From: Synergistaceae bacterium
GTDB lineage: Bacteria; Synergistota; Synergistia; Synergistales; Aminobacteriaceae
Reading direction: 5' to 3'
NCBI GenBank assembly: GCA_009776565.1
Contig: WRNQ01000027.1
Location: 4,309-11,824 of the forward strand
DNA: 7,516 nucleotides
Shown here: in pieces, positions 1 through 6,268 of the stretch
How the letters are laid out: every line of letters begins with the position of its first letter
How positions within the stretch are numbered: the first letter of the stretch is position 1
Program-made: the position numbers and the translations under genes
Notes under the pieces: model-generated
Database searches by the model: none
What the model was told of the DNA's origin: nothing
The model's input: the letters and a program-made list of their open reading frames with translations, nothing else

Positions 1-72
1 TTTCTACTCCCCTTGCTCGACGTAGGTCTATCTACGCCCTCGCGACGGGTCGCAGAAGCCGCCTCGCCTACG
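1..72. repeat. GC-rich, inverted-repeat-rich segment of unknown nature
   Basis: These 72 bases are about 62% G+C, while the DNA right after them is very AT-rich. They contain several inverted repeats: CGTAG (21-25) with CTACG (32-36), CGTAGG (21-26) with CCTACG (67-72), and the hairpin GCGAC-GG-GTCGC (42-53). The alternative pairings could give one long arm enclosing the inner hairpin, or two separate stems. The segment might be a dispersed intergenic repeat of REP type, the 3' structure of an upstream transcript, or the end of an upstream gene cut by the window; one forward frame (from base 1) stays open up to a TAA at 100-102. I recognise no known family. Confidence 0.4.
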
Positions 73-73
73 T

Positions 74-103
74 TTGACTCAGAATTGATAATAAAATTAT
101 AAT
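74..103 (+). promoter_or_regulatory. Predicted promoter of the ankyrin-repeat gene
   Basis: TTGACT at 74-79 and a perfect TATAAT at 98-103 are separated by 18 bases, a good fit to a sigma-70 type promoter. A second weaker pair overlaps it: TTGATA at 85-90 and TATAAG at 109-114, also 18 bases apart. Either would give a short leader before the start codon at 144. The -35 box sits immediately after the GC-rich structured segment. Confidence 0.6.
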
Positions 104-143
104 CTAACTATAAGAATAAAAGAGGAAAAAAAGGAGGACTGTT

Positions 144-1403
144 ATGCAAAAAGAAGCCTATATATTTAAAAAGGTATTTTGGACATTTTTTACAGTAAGT
201 GTACTGATTGTTGGAGTAATATTTATTGTGATCCGTTTTATTCATGGATTGCCTGCAACGTCCAGCTCACGCGACGCATTTTTCAGGCTTTGCGAAACAG
301 GCTCTCTTGTTCAAATCAATGAGGCCATAGCAAATGGAGCAAAAGTGAACACAAAAGATAAATCAGGATTTACGCCGCTTATGCTTGCTGCTTACTCCAA
401 CCAGAATCCGGAAGTAATAAAAGCTCTCGTCAAAGCGGGCGCGGATGTCCATGCTCAATTTGTCGTAAATGAAGATTATGAGGAAATTCCTGTTATTAAA
501 CATTTTACACCGCTTATGTTTGCGATGAAATTCAACTCTAATCCGATAGTTTCAAATACCCTCATTAACGCGGGATCTGACGTAAATGCCAGGGATATGA
601 GCGGAAATACGCCGCTTATGTTAGCGGTTTCCGGCGCCTCCTATCCGGAAGTGATAACAGAGCTAATAAATGCAGGCGCGGATGTCAACGCGCGTAATGA
701 AAATGATTGGACGCCGCTTATGTTAGCGGTTTCCGGCGCCTCCGGCACGGAAGTAATTACAATTCTTATTAAAGCAGGCGCAGGTGTACACGATAGAAAT
801 AATAATGACAACACGCCGCTCATGTTGGCAGCTTGGAGCAACTCTGATCCTGAAATGATAACGGTTCTTATTAATTCAAACGCGGATATCAACGCGCGTA
901 ATGATGATGGATGGACGCCGCTTATGTTGGCGGTTTCCGGCAACCCCAACCCGGAAGTAACTAAAATTCTTATAAAAGCAGGCGCAAGTGTACACGATAA
1001 AAACAGTAATGGCAACACGCCGCTTATGCTAGCAGCGTGGAACAACTCTAACCCTGAAATGATAACAGCTCTTATTAATTCAAACGCGGATGTTCATGAG
1101 AGAAATACCAATGGAAACACGCCGCTCATGTTGGCAGCTTGGAATAACTCTAATCCTGAAGTTGCATCAACTCTTATTGAGAGTGACGCAGAAGTCAACA
1201 CAGGAAATTTAAACGGATGGACGCCGTTAATGTTTGCAGCAGCGGACAACCCAAATCCGGAAGTGATAAAAACTCTTTTACATTTTAACGCAGACGCCAA
1301 AGCAAAGAATAACACCGGAAAAATGGCAATTGACTATGCGAGGAGAAACAGAAATCTTTGGAATACGGATGTTTTACTGGAATTGAGAAAAGCAAGCTAT
1401 TGA
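144..1403 (+). CDS. Membrane-anchored ankyrin-repeat protein
   Basis: This 419-residue protein has a lysine-containing N-terminus, one hydrophobic segment at about residues 11-33, and then a solenoid of ankyrin repeats to the end. No lipobox cysteine or clear signal-peptidase site follows the helix, so an uncleaved signal anchor with a periplasmic repeat domain is the simplest reading. The T-P-L-M motif opening each repeat falls at residues 77, 122, 156, 190, 224, 258, 292, 326 and 360: nine full repeats of 34 residues, one longer than canonical. The first is lengthened by 11 residues (acidic VNEDYEE stretch near 108-114). A degenerate capping repeat lies at about 43-72 and a basic cap at 394-419. 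GGAGG at 133-137 sits six bases before the ATG. Ankyrin domains bind proteins; no catalytic domain or partner is visible, so the function is unknown. Confidence 0.9.
   Translation: MQKEAYIFKKVFWTFFTVSVLIVGVIFIVIRFIHGLPATSSSRDAFFRLCETGSLVQINEAIANGAKVNTKDKSGFTPLMLAAYSNQNPEVIKALVKAGADVHAQFVVNEDYEEIPVIKHFTPLMFAMKFNSNPIVSNTLINAGSDVNARDMSGNTPLMLAVSGASYPEVITELINAGADVNARNENDWTPLMLAVSGASGTEVITILIKAGAGVHDRNNNDNTPLMLAAWSNSDPEMITVLINSNADINARNDDGWTPLMLAVSGNPNPEVTKILIKAGASVHDKNSNGNTPLMLAAWNNSNPEMITALINSNADVHERNTNGNTPLMLAAWNNSNPEVASTLIESDAEVNTGNLNGWTPLMFAAADNPNPEVIKTLLHFNADAKAKNNTGKMAIDYARRNRNLWNTDVLLELRKASY
609..1262 (+). repeat. Tandem 102-bp repeats with 204-bp higher-order unit inside the ankyrin gene
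   Basis: The ACG-CCG core of each ankyrin unit recurs at 609, 711, 813, 915, 1017, 1119 and 1221, exactly 102 bases apart. Adjacent units 609-641 and 711-743 are identical over 33 bases. Similarity is often strongest at 204 bases: GCAGGCGCA with a following GTACACGATA recurs from 774 to 978, and the 20-base block at 867-886 recurs at 1071-1090. A 27-base block at 811-837 recurs at 1117-1143 (306 bases). This suggests that two-repeat units were duplicated recently in addition to single units. Confidence 0.85.
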
Positions 1404-1451
1404 GGCTTAATATCCATAGTTGCCGTTATTATCAAGAATTTTAAAGTGTAA

Positions 1452-1460
1452 TGATATAAT
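1452..1460 (+). promoter_or_regulatory. Possible extended -10 promoter before the glycosyltransferase gene
   Basis: TGATATAAT at 1452-1460 is a perfect extended -10 element (TG, one base, TATAAT). No good -35 box lies 16-18 bases upstream, which extended -10 promoters tolerate. It would start transcription near 1467, giving a leader of about 40 bases. I see no terminator hairpin between the ankyrin stop at 1403 and this site, so read-through from the ankyrin gene is also possible. Confidence 0.45.
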
Positions 1461-1508
1461 AATTAAACTTCAATAATTCAGAATACTATATAGAGGAGGC
1501 GTGCCGTA

Positions 1509-2429
1509 ATGATTTCCATTCTTTGTCCTTTCTATAACGAAGAATCAAACGTTGGAGTTTTTTTTGAGTCAATAATTCCCATTATGGAAAATATCGGTGA
1601 GGATTTTGAAATAGTTTGCGTAAACGACGGCAGCGCCGATAATACTCTTCACGAACTGAACGAACAATCCAAGTCTGACAAAAGGATTAGAGTCATTGAT
1701 CTTTCAAGAAATTTTGGAAAAGAGGCGGCGCTATCCGCCGCTATAGATTACTCTCGCGGAGACGCGGTGATACCAATTGACGCGGATTTGCAACATCCGC
1801 CGCAAAGCATTGAAGATATGATCAAAAAATGGAGGGAAGGATTCGACGTTGTGCTTGCAAAAAGGATTGACAGAAACTACGAATCTTTTCTTAAACGATT
1901 CATCGTATTTACTTTTTACAGGCTCCTCCGTAGAATGTCAAAGCCTCCAATTCCGGAAAATGTCGGCGATTTTCGCCTGATGTCGCGGGAGGTAGTGGAA
2001 GCGATAAAAAAATTGCCCGAAAGGCAAAGGTTTATGAAAGGTCTTTTTGCATGGGTTGGTTTTAAATCATGTGTTATTGGTTATGCTCAAAATATCAGAA
2101 GTCAAGGAAGCAGTAAATTCAACGCCTGGAACCTTTGGAAATTAGCGCTGGAGGGGATAACTTCTTTCAGCACTTTTCCACTGACAATATGGTTATACGT
2201 CGGAGGAATAACCGCTTTCTGCTCTTTTATGTACGCCGCTTTCATATTTACAAGGACTTTATTACTTGGCGTTGAACTTCCGGGTTACGCTTCAATGATA
2301 TGCCTCATCCTTTTCTTCGGCGGGTTACAGCTTATTGGAATAGGTGTAATAGGAGAATATCTCGGCAGGACATATATCGAAAGCAAGCAGAGACCTGTAT
2401 ATATTGTCAGGGAAAACAAAAATGATTGA
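1509..2429 (+). CDS. Polyprenyl-phosphate glycosyltransferase, family 2 (GtrB/ArnC/DPMS-like)
   Basis: This family-2 glycosyltransferase of 306 residues has the usual length and order for the group that moves a sugar from a nucleotide donor to undecaprenyl phosphate on the cytoplasmic face. The GT-A domain starts at residue 2 (ISILCPFYNEE). V-N-D-G-S at 38-42 is the nucleotide-binding Asp region, D91-A-D93 followed by LQHPP is the metal-binding DxD, and G-D-F-R-L at 153-157 plus R-Q-R-F at 172-175 match conserved acceptor-side motifs of GtrB-like enzymes. Two hydrophobic helices follow (about 222-248 and 258-283), then a short basic tail with the family-typical GEYLGR (282-287). AGGAGG at 1494-1499 is nine bases before the ATG. 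The sugar cannot be read from sequence. The next gene converges on it and could encode the partner that uses the lipid-linked sugar; no GtrA-type flippase gene is present. Confidence 0.9.
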   Translation: MISILCPFYNEESNVGVFFESIIPIMENIGEDFEIVCVNDGSADNTLHELNEQSKSDKRIRVIDLSRNFGKEAALSAAIDYSRGDAVIPIDADLQHPPQSIEDMIKKWREGFDVVLAKRIDRNYESFLKRFIVFTFYRLLRRMSKPPIPENVGDFRLMSREVVEAIKKLPERQRFMKGLFAWVGFKSCVIGYAQNIRSQGSSKFNAWNLWKLALEGITSFSTFPLTIWLYVGGITAFCSFMYAAFIFTRTLLLGVELPGYASMICLILFFGGLQLIGIGVIGEYLGRTYIESKQRPVYIVRENKND

Positions 2430-2430
2430 T

Positions 2431-4218
2431 TTACAAACCGAATAGTATTGACATCAGCCCCCATTTCAAAATATCGCTATCGCGGTCTGTTTTGAGACCT
2501 CCCATATAAAACGTCCAGAGCAGCTCCCGCGCCGGTCGGTATCCTTTATCCGCAAGTTTGAAATAGTACTCCAACGCCAACGCGTCATTCTTGGTTATAT
2601 ATTGACTGGTCAGGTTATCGCTTGAATCGTAGTACCGCGCCATTAAATACTGAGCTCCGACAGAGCCTTTTTGGACCAACGACCCCAATAACATGAGCCT
2701 TGTTCTTTCTTCTTCTTCAATAGTTTTAAAAAAAAGTTTTGCCTCCTCATCTCCGGCGTCAGCCGCTTCTTTTAAGCGCCTGATTTCCTCATTGTAAGCA
2801 ACAGCCATAGCAATAATCGGGTCTTCTTCCCTTATTGAATTAAATCCATGGTATTTAGAATAATCTTGTTCAAAGGGTTTTTTCCTCTGCGGTATCATAT
2901 CCCCGATGAATAACCTTGGCGCCGCCACATTGATTGGCGGGACGATAACATCCAGGTTGCCAAGCGCTTTTTGCTGTTCTAAATATTCATTTCGTTCAGC
3001 CAATTGGCGCGTGTATTCGGGCGCTATTCTGTAATCCATTATCAGATTGGAAAAATTTATGTTAAATAATAGACAAATCAACAAGATAATTCCTTTATAT
3101 CTATATATCCTGATATTTCTTATCCATTCTATAAATTTTGAATTTCTATATAAAAACACAAAAAACAATATCCACTGCGCTGTCATTGTGAACCTAACGA
3201 TAGCCATAGCTCTTAGATATAGCGCGTTTCCCATTGAATATCCTCCAATAGCCTGAAAACAACATGCTGTAATGATTTCAAAAAGATAAATATGCCATAT
3301 TTTAAACTTGAAAGGCATTTTTTCAATGAACCGCGGTTGTTTTACGTTGTCCGAAATAATTGGCATATAAAGCAGTAAAAAGTATATTATTAAAGGTCTG
3401 GTAAAAAAATGAAAAGATGTTATCAAGCCTGCTATTGATCCAACTCTGTAAGTTGCCATAAGATTCCTGACTTTTGGAATCGGATTTGGACCAAATATTG
3501 GAAGAAATTCTGAAGCCCTGTATGAATGAGCTGTATGAAATACTTGCAAACCCAGTCCGATAAAGGCTATTAAAAGCATTATAAGCATGTATAACGAGCA
3601 TTTCTTATTGCCGGAAGCCGCAGTAATTAAAGCTGCCCCCGCGAACACCGGGATTTGATACGCCGCTGAAAGCTCCGATGCGCCTGAATTTAAAAATACC
3701 AGCGCGCCAAGAAGGCAAAGTAATATTTTTGTCCTGGTCCCTTTATAGATATTTACAATTAACGCAAACTCAATTAACAGTACTGAACATGTCCAATAAT
3801 AATGAATTCCCGAGTACCAATATAATGTTTGACTAAGATCAATAGCTATCAACAACCATATTGATTGCAACAAAAGAGTAATCAGTATTTTTGACGATAC
3901 TTTGATATCGCTAAACAATGAAGTTACAACAAAATATAGTGAAAACAGGCTAAAGGCTATTATCAATGGAGTGAAGACGTGATAATTTTCCAATACTCCC
4001 AATGAATACCCAAAAAAAACTATGAACATGGTTGTAAATCTGCCGCCTATCCTGAGTAAGTAACTAATCACAGATTGGATAACACTGAAAGTCTCGCTGA
4101 AAAATAAATAGTTTACAAAATCGTCTCCGGCAGGTACTGTATACTTTGCTATGTATGCGAACAACGAGACGTAGAATAAAAGAAAGGCTGATCCTATCCA
4201 ATTTTTTATATTGTTCAT
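2431..4218 (-). CDS. Polytopic membrane protein (GT-C/DUF6056-like) with C-terminal Sel1-like repeats
   Basis: This 595-residue protein has about 11-12 hydrophobic helices in residues 8-392 and a soluble C-terminal domain of about 200 residues. Just after the first helix is an Asp-Asp pair (D32-D33, context PAGDDFVN), the place where GT-C glycosyltransferases carry their catalytic acidic residues in the first periplasmic loop. The overall look recalls the uncharacterised DUF6056 membrane family; I cannot confirm that without a profile search. Residues about 480-590 carry Sel1-like (TPR-type) helix pairs: GAQYLMARYYDSS (521-533), then ALALEYYFKLADKGYRPA (546-563), then a partial unit with FYMGG (570-574). 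Such repeats usually mediate protein contacts. GGAGGG (complement of 4223-4228) lies four bases before the ATG. The stop is one base from the glycosyltransferase stop, tail to tail. Transfer of a polyprenyl-linked sugar in the periplasm is a reasonable guess, not shown. Confidence 0.75.
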   Translation of the reverse strand: MNNIKNWIGSAFLLFYVSLFAYIAKYTVPAGDDFVNYLFFSETFSVIQSVISYLLRIGGRFTTMFIVFFGYSLGVLENYHVFTPLIIAFSLFSLYFVVTSLFSDIKVSSKILITLLLQSIWLLIAIDLSQTLYWYSGIHYYWTCSVLLIEFALIVNIYKGTRTKILLCLLGALVFLNSGASELSAAYQIPVFAGAALITAASGNKKCSLYMLIMLLIAFIGLGLQVFHTAHSYRASEFLPIFGPNPIPKVRNLMATYRVGSIAGLITSFHFFTRPLIIYFLLLYMPIISDNVKQPRFIEKMPFKFKIWHIYLFEIITACCFQAIGGYSMGNALYLRAMAIVRFTMTAQWILFFVFLYRNSKFIEWIRNIRIYRYKGIILLICLLFNINFSNLIMDYRIAPEYTRQLAERNEYLEQQKALGNLDVIVPPINVAAPRLFIGDMIPQRKKPFEQDYSKYHGFNSIREEDPIIAMAVAYNEEIRRLKEAADAGDEEAKLFFKTIEEEERTRLMLLGSLVQKGSVGAQYLMARYYDSSDNLTSQYITKNDALALEYYFKLADKGYRPARELLWTFYMGGLKTDRDSDILKWGLMSILFGL

Positions 4219-4379
4219 TTAACCCTCCAAATTTTGACGCTTTAACTTGTAAATTCTGTTTTGAAGCAGGGAAAAAGTGAAAAGTTGTCCCCAGAGTTTC
4301 TTTTTTTAACTATTTGCTTATCTGAACAACTGTGTAAAGACTTCGGGTATAACGCTTCTATATTATGATTTCAACCGAC

Positions 4380-4410
4380 ATTATAACAGAAATTTGAAAT
4401 GTTTGTTCAA
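4380..4410 (-). promoter_or_regulatory. Predicted promoter of the leftward membrane-protein gene
   Basis: On the minus strand TATAAT (complement of 4380-4385) is preceded by TG at the extended -10 position (TGTTATAAT, 4380-4388). A possible -35, TTGAAC, is the complement of 4405-4410, but the 19-base spacing is longer than ideal. Transcription would begin near 4373. Confidence 0.5.
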
Positions 4411-4430
4411 AACTTTTACGAAAGTACCTC

Positions 4431-4458
4431 TTGACTCTTTACAAAAAATATATATAAT
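4431..4458 (+). promoter_or_regulatory. Predicted promoter of the tetR-efflux operon
   Basis: TTGACT (4431-4436) and a perfect TATAAT (4453-4458) are 16 bases apart, one less than the ideal 17. The start of transcription would fall near 4465, inside the palindrome at 4463-4488, which suits repression by a protein bound there. The leader to the TTG start is about 50 bases. Confidence 0.7.
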
Positions 4459-4462
4459 ACAC

Positions 4463-4488
4463 GTGGTTCGACCGGCAAGTTGAACCAC
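4463..4488. promoter_or_regulatory. Candidate TetR-family operator (26-bp palindrome)
   Basis: GTGGTTCGAC (4463-4472) and GTTGAACCAC (4479-4488) are inverted repeats with one mismatch in ten positions; the outer seven bases of each arm are perfect. The spacer is CGGCAA (4473-4478). The palindrome directly overlaps the predicted start of transcription and lies 25 bases before the TetR-family gene, the usual position and size of a TetR operator. Autorepression of the whole efflux operon is the likely role. The symmetry is seen directly; the binding protein is inferred. Confidence 0.7.
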
Positions 4489-4513
4489 TATGAATTTAGG
4501 ATGTGATTAAGTA

Positions 4514-5137
4514 TTGAGGCAAGAAAGAATAAGCAATGATAAAAAGAATTTGCTTATGGAATCAGCTATCAAAGAGTTTACTGAACGGGGTTACGAAAAC
4601 GCCTCGTACAATAAAATAATAGAACGTTCCGGACTAAGTAAAGGAACCGTTTATTACTATTTTGAAAACAAAGATTCTCTGTTGAAGATGGCGCTGAACG
4701 AAATAATCGAACAATTTCTTTCCATAAGCGAGGGACTCGACCTGCCTGAAACCACTGAAGAATTTTGGAAGGTTGACTCCGAATATCACAGAAGAATTAT
4801 GAAGTTTTTGTTCGAAAGCCCTTATTCAAGTTTATTATATGTGGTATTCAGCAATGACCAGAGAATTAATTCTGAATTGTCCGACTACGTTGAACAAATG
4901 CTCAGTTTCAGACACAAACTTATTGAGCGCGGTCAAAAATTAGGAGTGGTGCGCAGCGACATGCCAGTTGAGACCATAACGATGATAATGCGGGAAGTAG
5001 GTCGCGTACTAAGCGCCTCCATGATTAAAAATACGTGCGATTGCGGAGATAAAACCAAAATGATAGACAATATCAAAAGCTTTGTTGAAACAATGCGTGA
5101 TTTAAGCATAAGAATATTAACACCGTCTAATAAATAG
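4514..5137 (+). CDS. TetR/AcrR-family transcriptional regulator
   Basis: This 207-residue protein has a typical TetR N-terminal DNA-binding domain: helix 1 at about 8-25, helix-turn-helix at about 32-51, and recognition helix LSKGTVYYYF (41-50) followed by the family-typical ENKDSLL. The C-terminal ligand-binding and dimerisation part (about 60-205) is divergent, as usual, so the inducer cannot be read. It carries a Cys-Asp-Cys (175-177) near a predicted helix junction. The start is TTG: an in-frame TAA at 4508-4510 rules out anything further upstream, and the first in-frame ATG (residue 15) would remove most of helix 1. The Shine-Dalgarno is weak (AGGA, 4498-4501, 12 bases away), suggesting low translation. 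The gene leads the efflux operon and ends 27 bases before the adaptor gene; it probably represses the operon through the palindrome at 4463-4488. Confidence 0.9.
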   Translation: MRQERISNDKKNLLMESAIKEFTERGYENASYNKIIERSGLSKGTVYYYFENKDSLLKMALNEIIEQFLSISEGLDLPETTEEFWKVDSEYHRRIMKFLFESPYSSLLYVVFSNDQRINSELSDYVEQMLSFRHKLIERGQKLGVVRSDMPVETITMIMREVGRVLSASMIKNTCDCGDKTKMIDNIKSFVETMRDLSIRILTPSNK

Positions 5138-5164
5138 TCCGAAAAATAACTGGAGGTAAAAAAT

Positions 5165-6250
5165 ATGTTTCAAAATTTCTTGCGCAAGCTCAATAAAATC
5201 CGTGTTGTCTTCTGGTTGGTTATATTAGCTGCCGGCACAGTATTACTATGGACTGAGGTCAATAAAAAACTGGAACTTGCGGCAGCAAACATAAAGGCTT
5301 TAGAGATAACACATGAAACTGTGTACCCTGTTACAGCCGTATCCTTGACCCCACAGACATGGGAAACATGGAAAAGTTATTACGGTCAGGCAAAAGCAGT
5401 TAGAACGCACGAAATAACGTCTTATGTAAAAGAGCTTGTGCAAGATGTATCGGTGCAGGTTGGGGACGAGGTAAAAGCCGGGCAGACAGTTGTAACCCTG
5501 ACAAAATCAGACCATATTTCAAGGGAGCTGGCTGCAAAAACAGCATACGATGAAGCTCGTCTCACTTATAACAGGTTATTGGAATTAAGTAAACAAGGCG
5601 GCGTAGCGCAAGCTGACGTCGATAGAGCTTATTCCGCCCTTCGAAACGCCGAAGCGTCGCTCCAATCGTCCAGATCAACCCTTCAGAGAACGGAACTAAA
5701 GAGCAGCGTGGATGGAATCGTTTCATCCCGCCATGTGGAACCGGGAGAAATAGCGTCCGACGGAAAACCTCTTGTCACCATTGTGGACCTCTCCGAAATG
5801 GAAGCGCAGCTCATGGTCTCTAAAAGGGATATCCACAACATAAACAAGGACACAAAAGTTGAAATCATCATAGATAATAATACAAGCGAAGGAAACGTAA
5901 AGAGAACCAGTCCTGAGGCTCAAACAGGTTCAGGGCTTTTCCCCGTCGTCGTCGGACTTGATAGCAACTCCGCAATTTTGCCAGGTTCGTATCTGGAAGG
6001 AAAATTCCTTGTTGAAAATATAGAAGGCGTTATAGTGATACCCTCCGATGTAATTGTCTACAGAAACAATAAAGAATACGTGTACATTGTGGATAATGAT
6101 AAAGCAAAAATCGTCGAGATAACAACGGGCGAAGGCCGCGCTTCTCAAGTGGTAGTGAATAGCGGGCTTAAATCCGGGGACCAATTGATAATAAGCGGAA
6201 ACAGGACTTTATTTGATGGCGCTCTTATATCATCAGATATAAGGATTTAG
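5165..6250 (+). CDS. RND efflux periplasmic adaptor subunit (HlyD/AcrA family)
   Basis: This 361-residue membrane-fusion protein bridges an inner-membrane RND pump and an outer-membrane channel. It has an N-terminal membrane anchor (about 13-30) with no lipobox cysteine, so it is held by a helix rather than a lipid. Next come the first half of a lipoyl domain (about 84-113, with VQVGDEVKAGQTV), a coiled-coil hairpin (about 114-177) and the second lipoyl half (about 178-208, with DGIVSSRHVEPGE). The beta-barrel domain (about 210-290) and the membrane-proximal domain (about 291-361) follow. The hairpin is of modest length, as in AcrA-like adaptors. GGAGG at 5152-5156 is eight bases before the ATG. 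The gene is 27 bases after tetR and 18 before the RND permease, so one transcript is likely. Substrate is unknown; drugs, bile-type detergents or lipids are possible. Confidence 0.92.
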   Translation: MFQNFLRKLNKIRVVFWLVILAAGTVLLWTEVNKKLELAAANIKALEITHETVYPVTAVSLTPQTWETWKSYYGQAKAVRTHEITSYVKELVQDVSVQVGDEVKAGQTVVTLTKSDHISRELAAKTAYDEARLTYNRLLELSKQGGVAQADVDRAYSALRNAEASLQSSRSTLQRTELKSSVDGIVSSRHVEPGEIASDGKPLVTIVDLSEMEAQLMVSKRDIHNINKDTKVEIIIDNNTSEGNVKRTSPEAQTGSGLFPVVVGLDSNSAILPGSYLEGKFLVENIEGVIVIPSDVIVYRNNKEYVYIVDNDKAKIVEITTGEGRASQVVVNSGLKSGDQLIISGNRTLFDGALISSDIRI

Positions 6251-6268
6251 GAAAGAGATAATACAGAT

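Larger units (their letters stand above)
4219..4513. other. Divergent intergenic regulatory region
   Basis: These 295 AT-rich bases separate the leftward membrane-protein gene from the rightward tetR-efflux operon. They hold a leftward extended -10 promoter (4380-4410), a rightward TTGACT/TATAAT promoter (4431-4458), a palindromic operator (4463-4488) and a six-codon ATG-to-TAA frame (4490-4510). The leftward transcript would have a leader of about 155 bases, in which I see no convincing terminator, riboswitch or small gene; the T-run at 4301-4307 has no hairpin in front of it. Confidence 0.6.

Noticed and set aside
641..1045. Long leftward open frame inside the ankyrin gene
   Set aside because: It is antisense to a clear ankyrin array; its repeats mirror those of the sense strand and result from the periodic codon pattern.
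609..1262. Regular DNA repeats considered as a CRISPR-like array
   Set aside because: The period is exactly 102 bases, the frame is open throughout, and the units encode ankyrin repeats; there are no unrelated spacers.
4270..4310. T-run after a GC-containing stretch, considered as a rightward terminator
   Set aside because: No stable hairpin precedes the T-run and no rightward gene ends there.
4369..4380. TTCAACCGAC-like sequence near the leftward start, resembling one operator arm
   Set aside because: It matches the operator only partly and lacks an inverted partner, so chance in a short region explains it.
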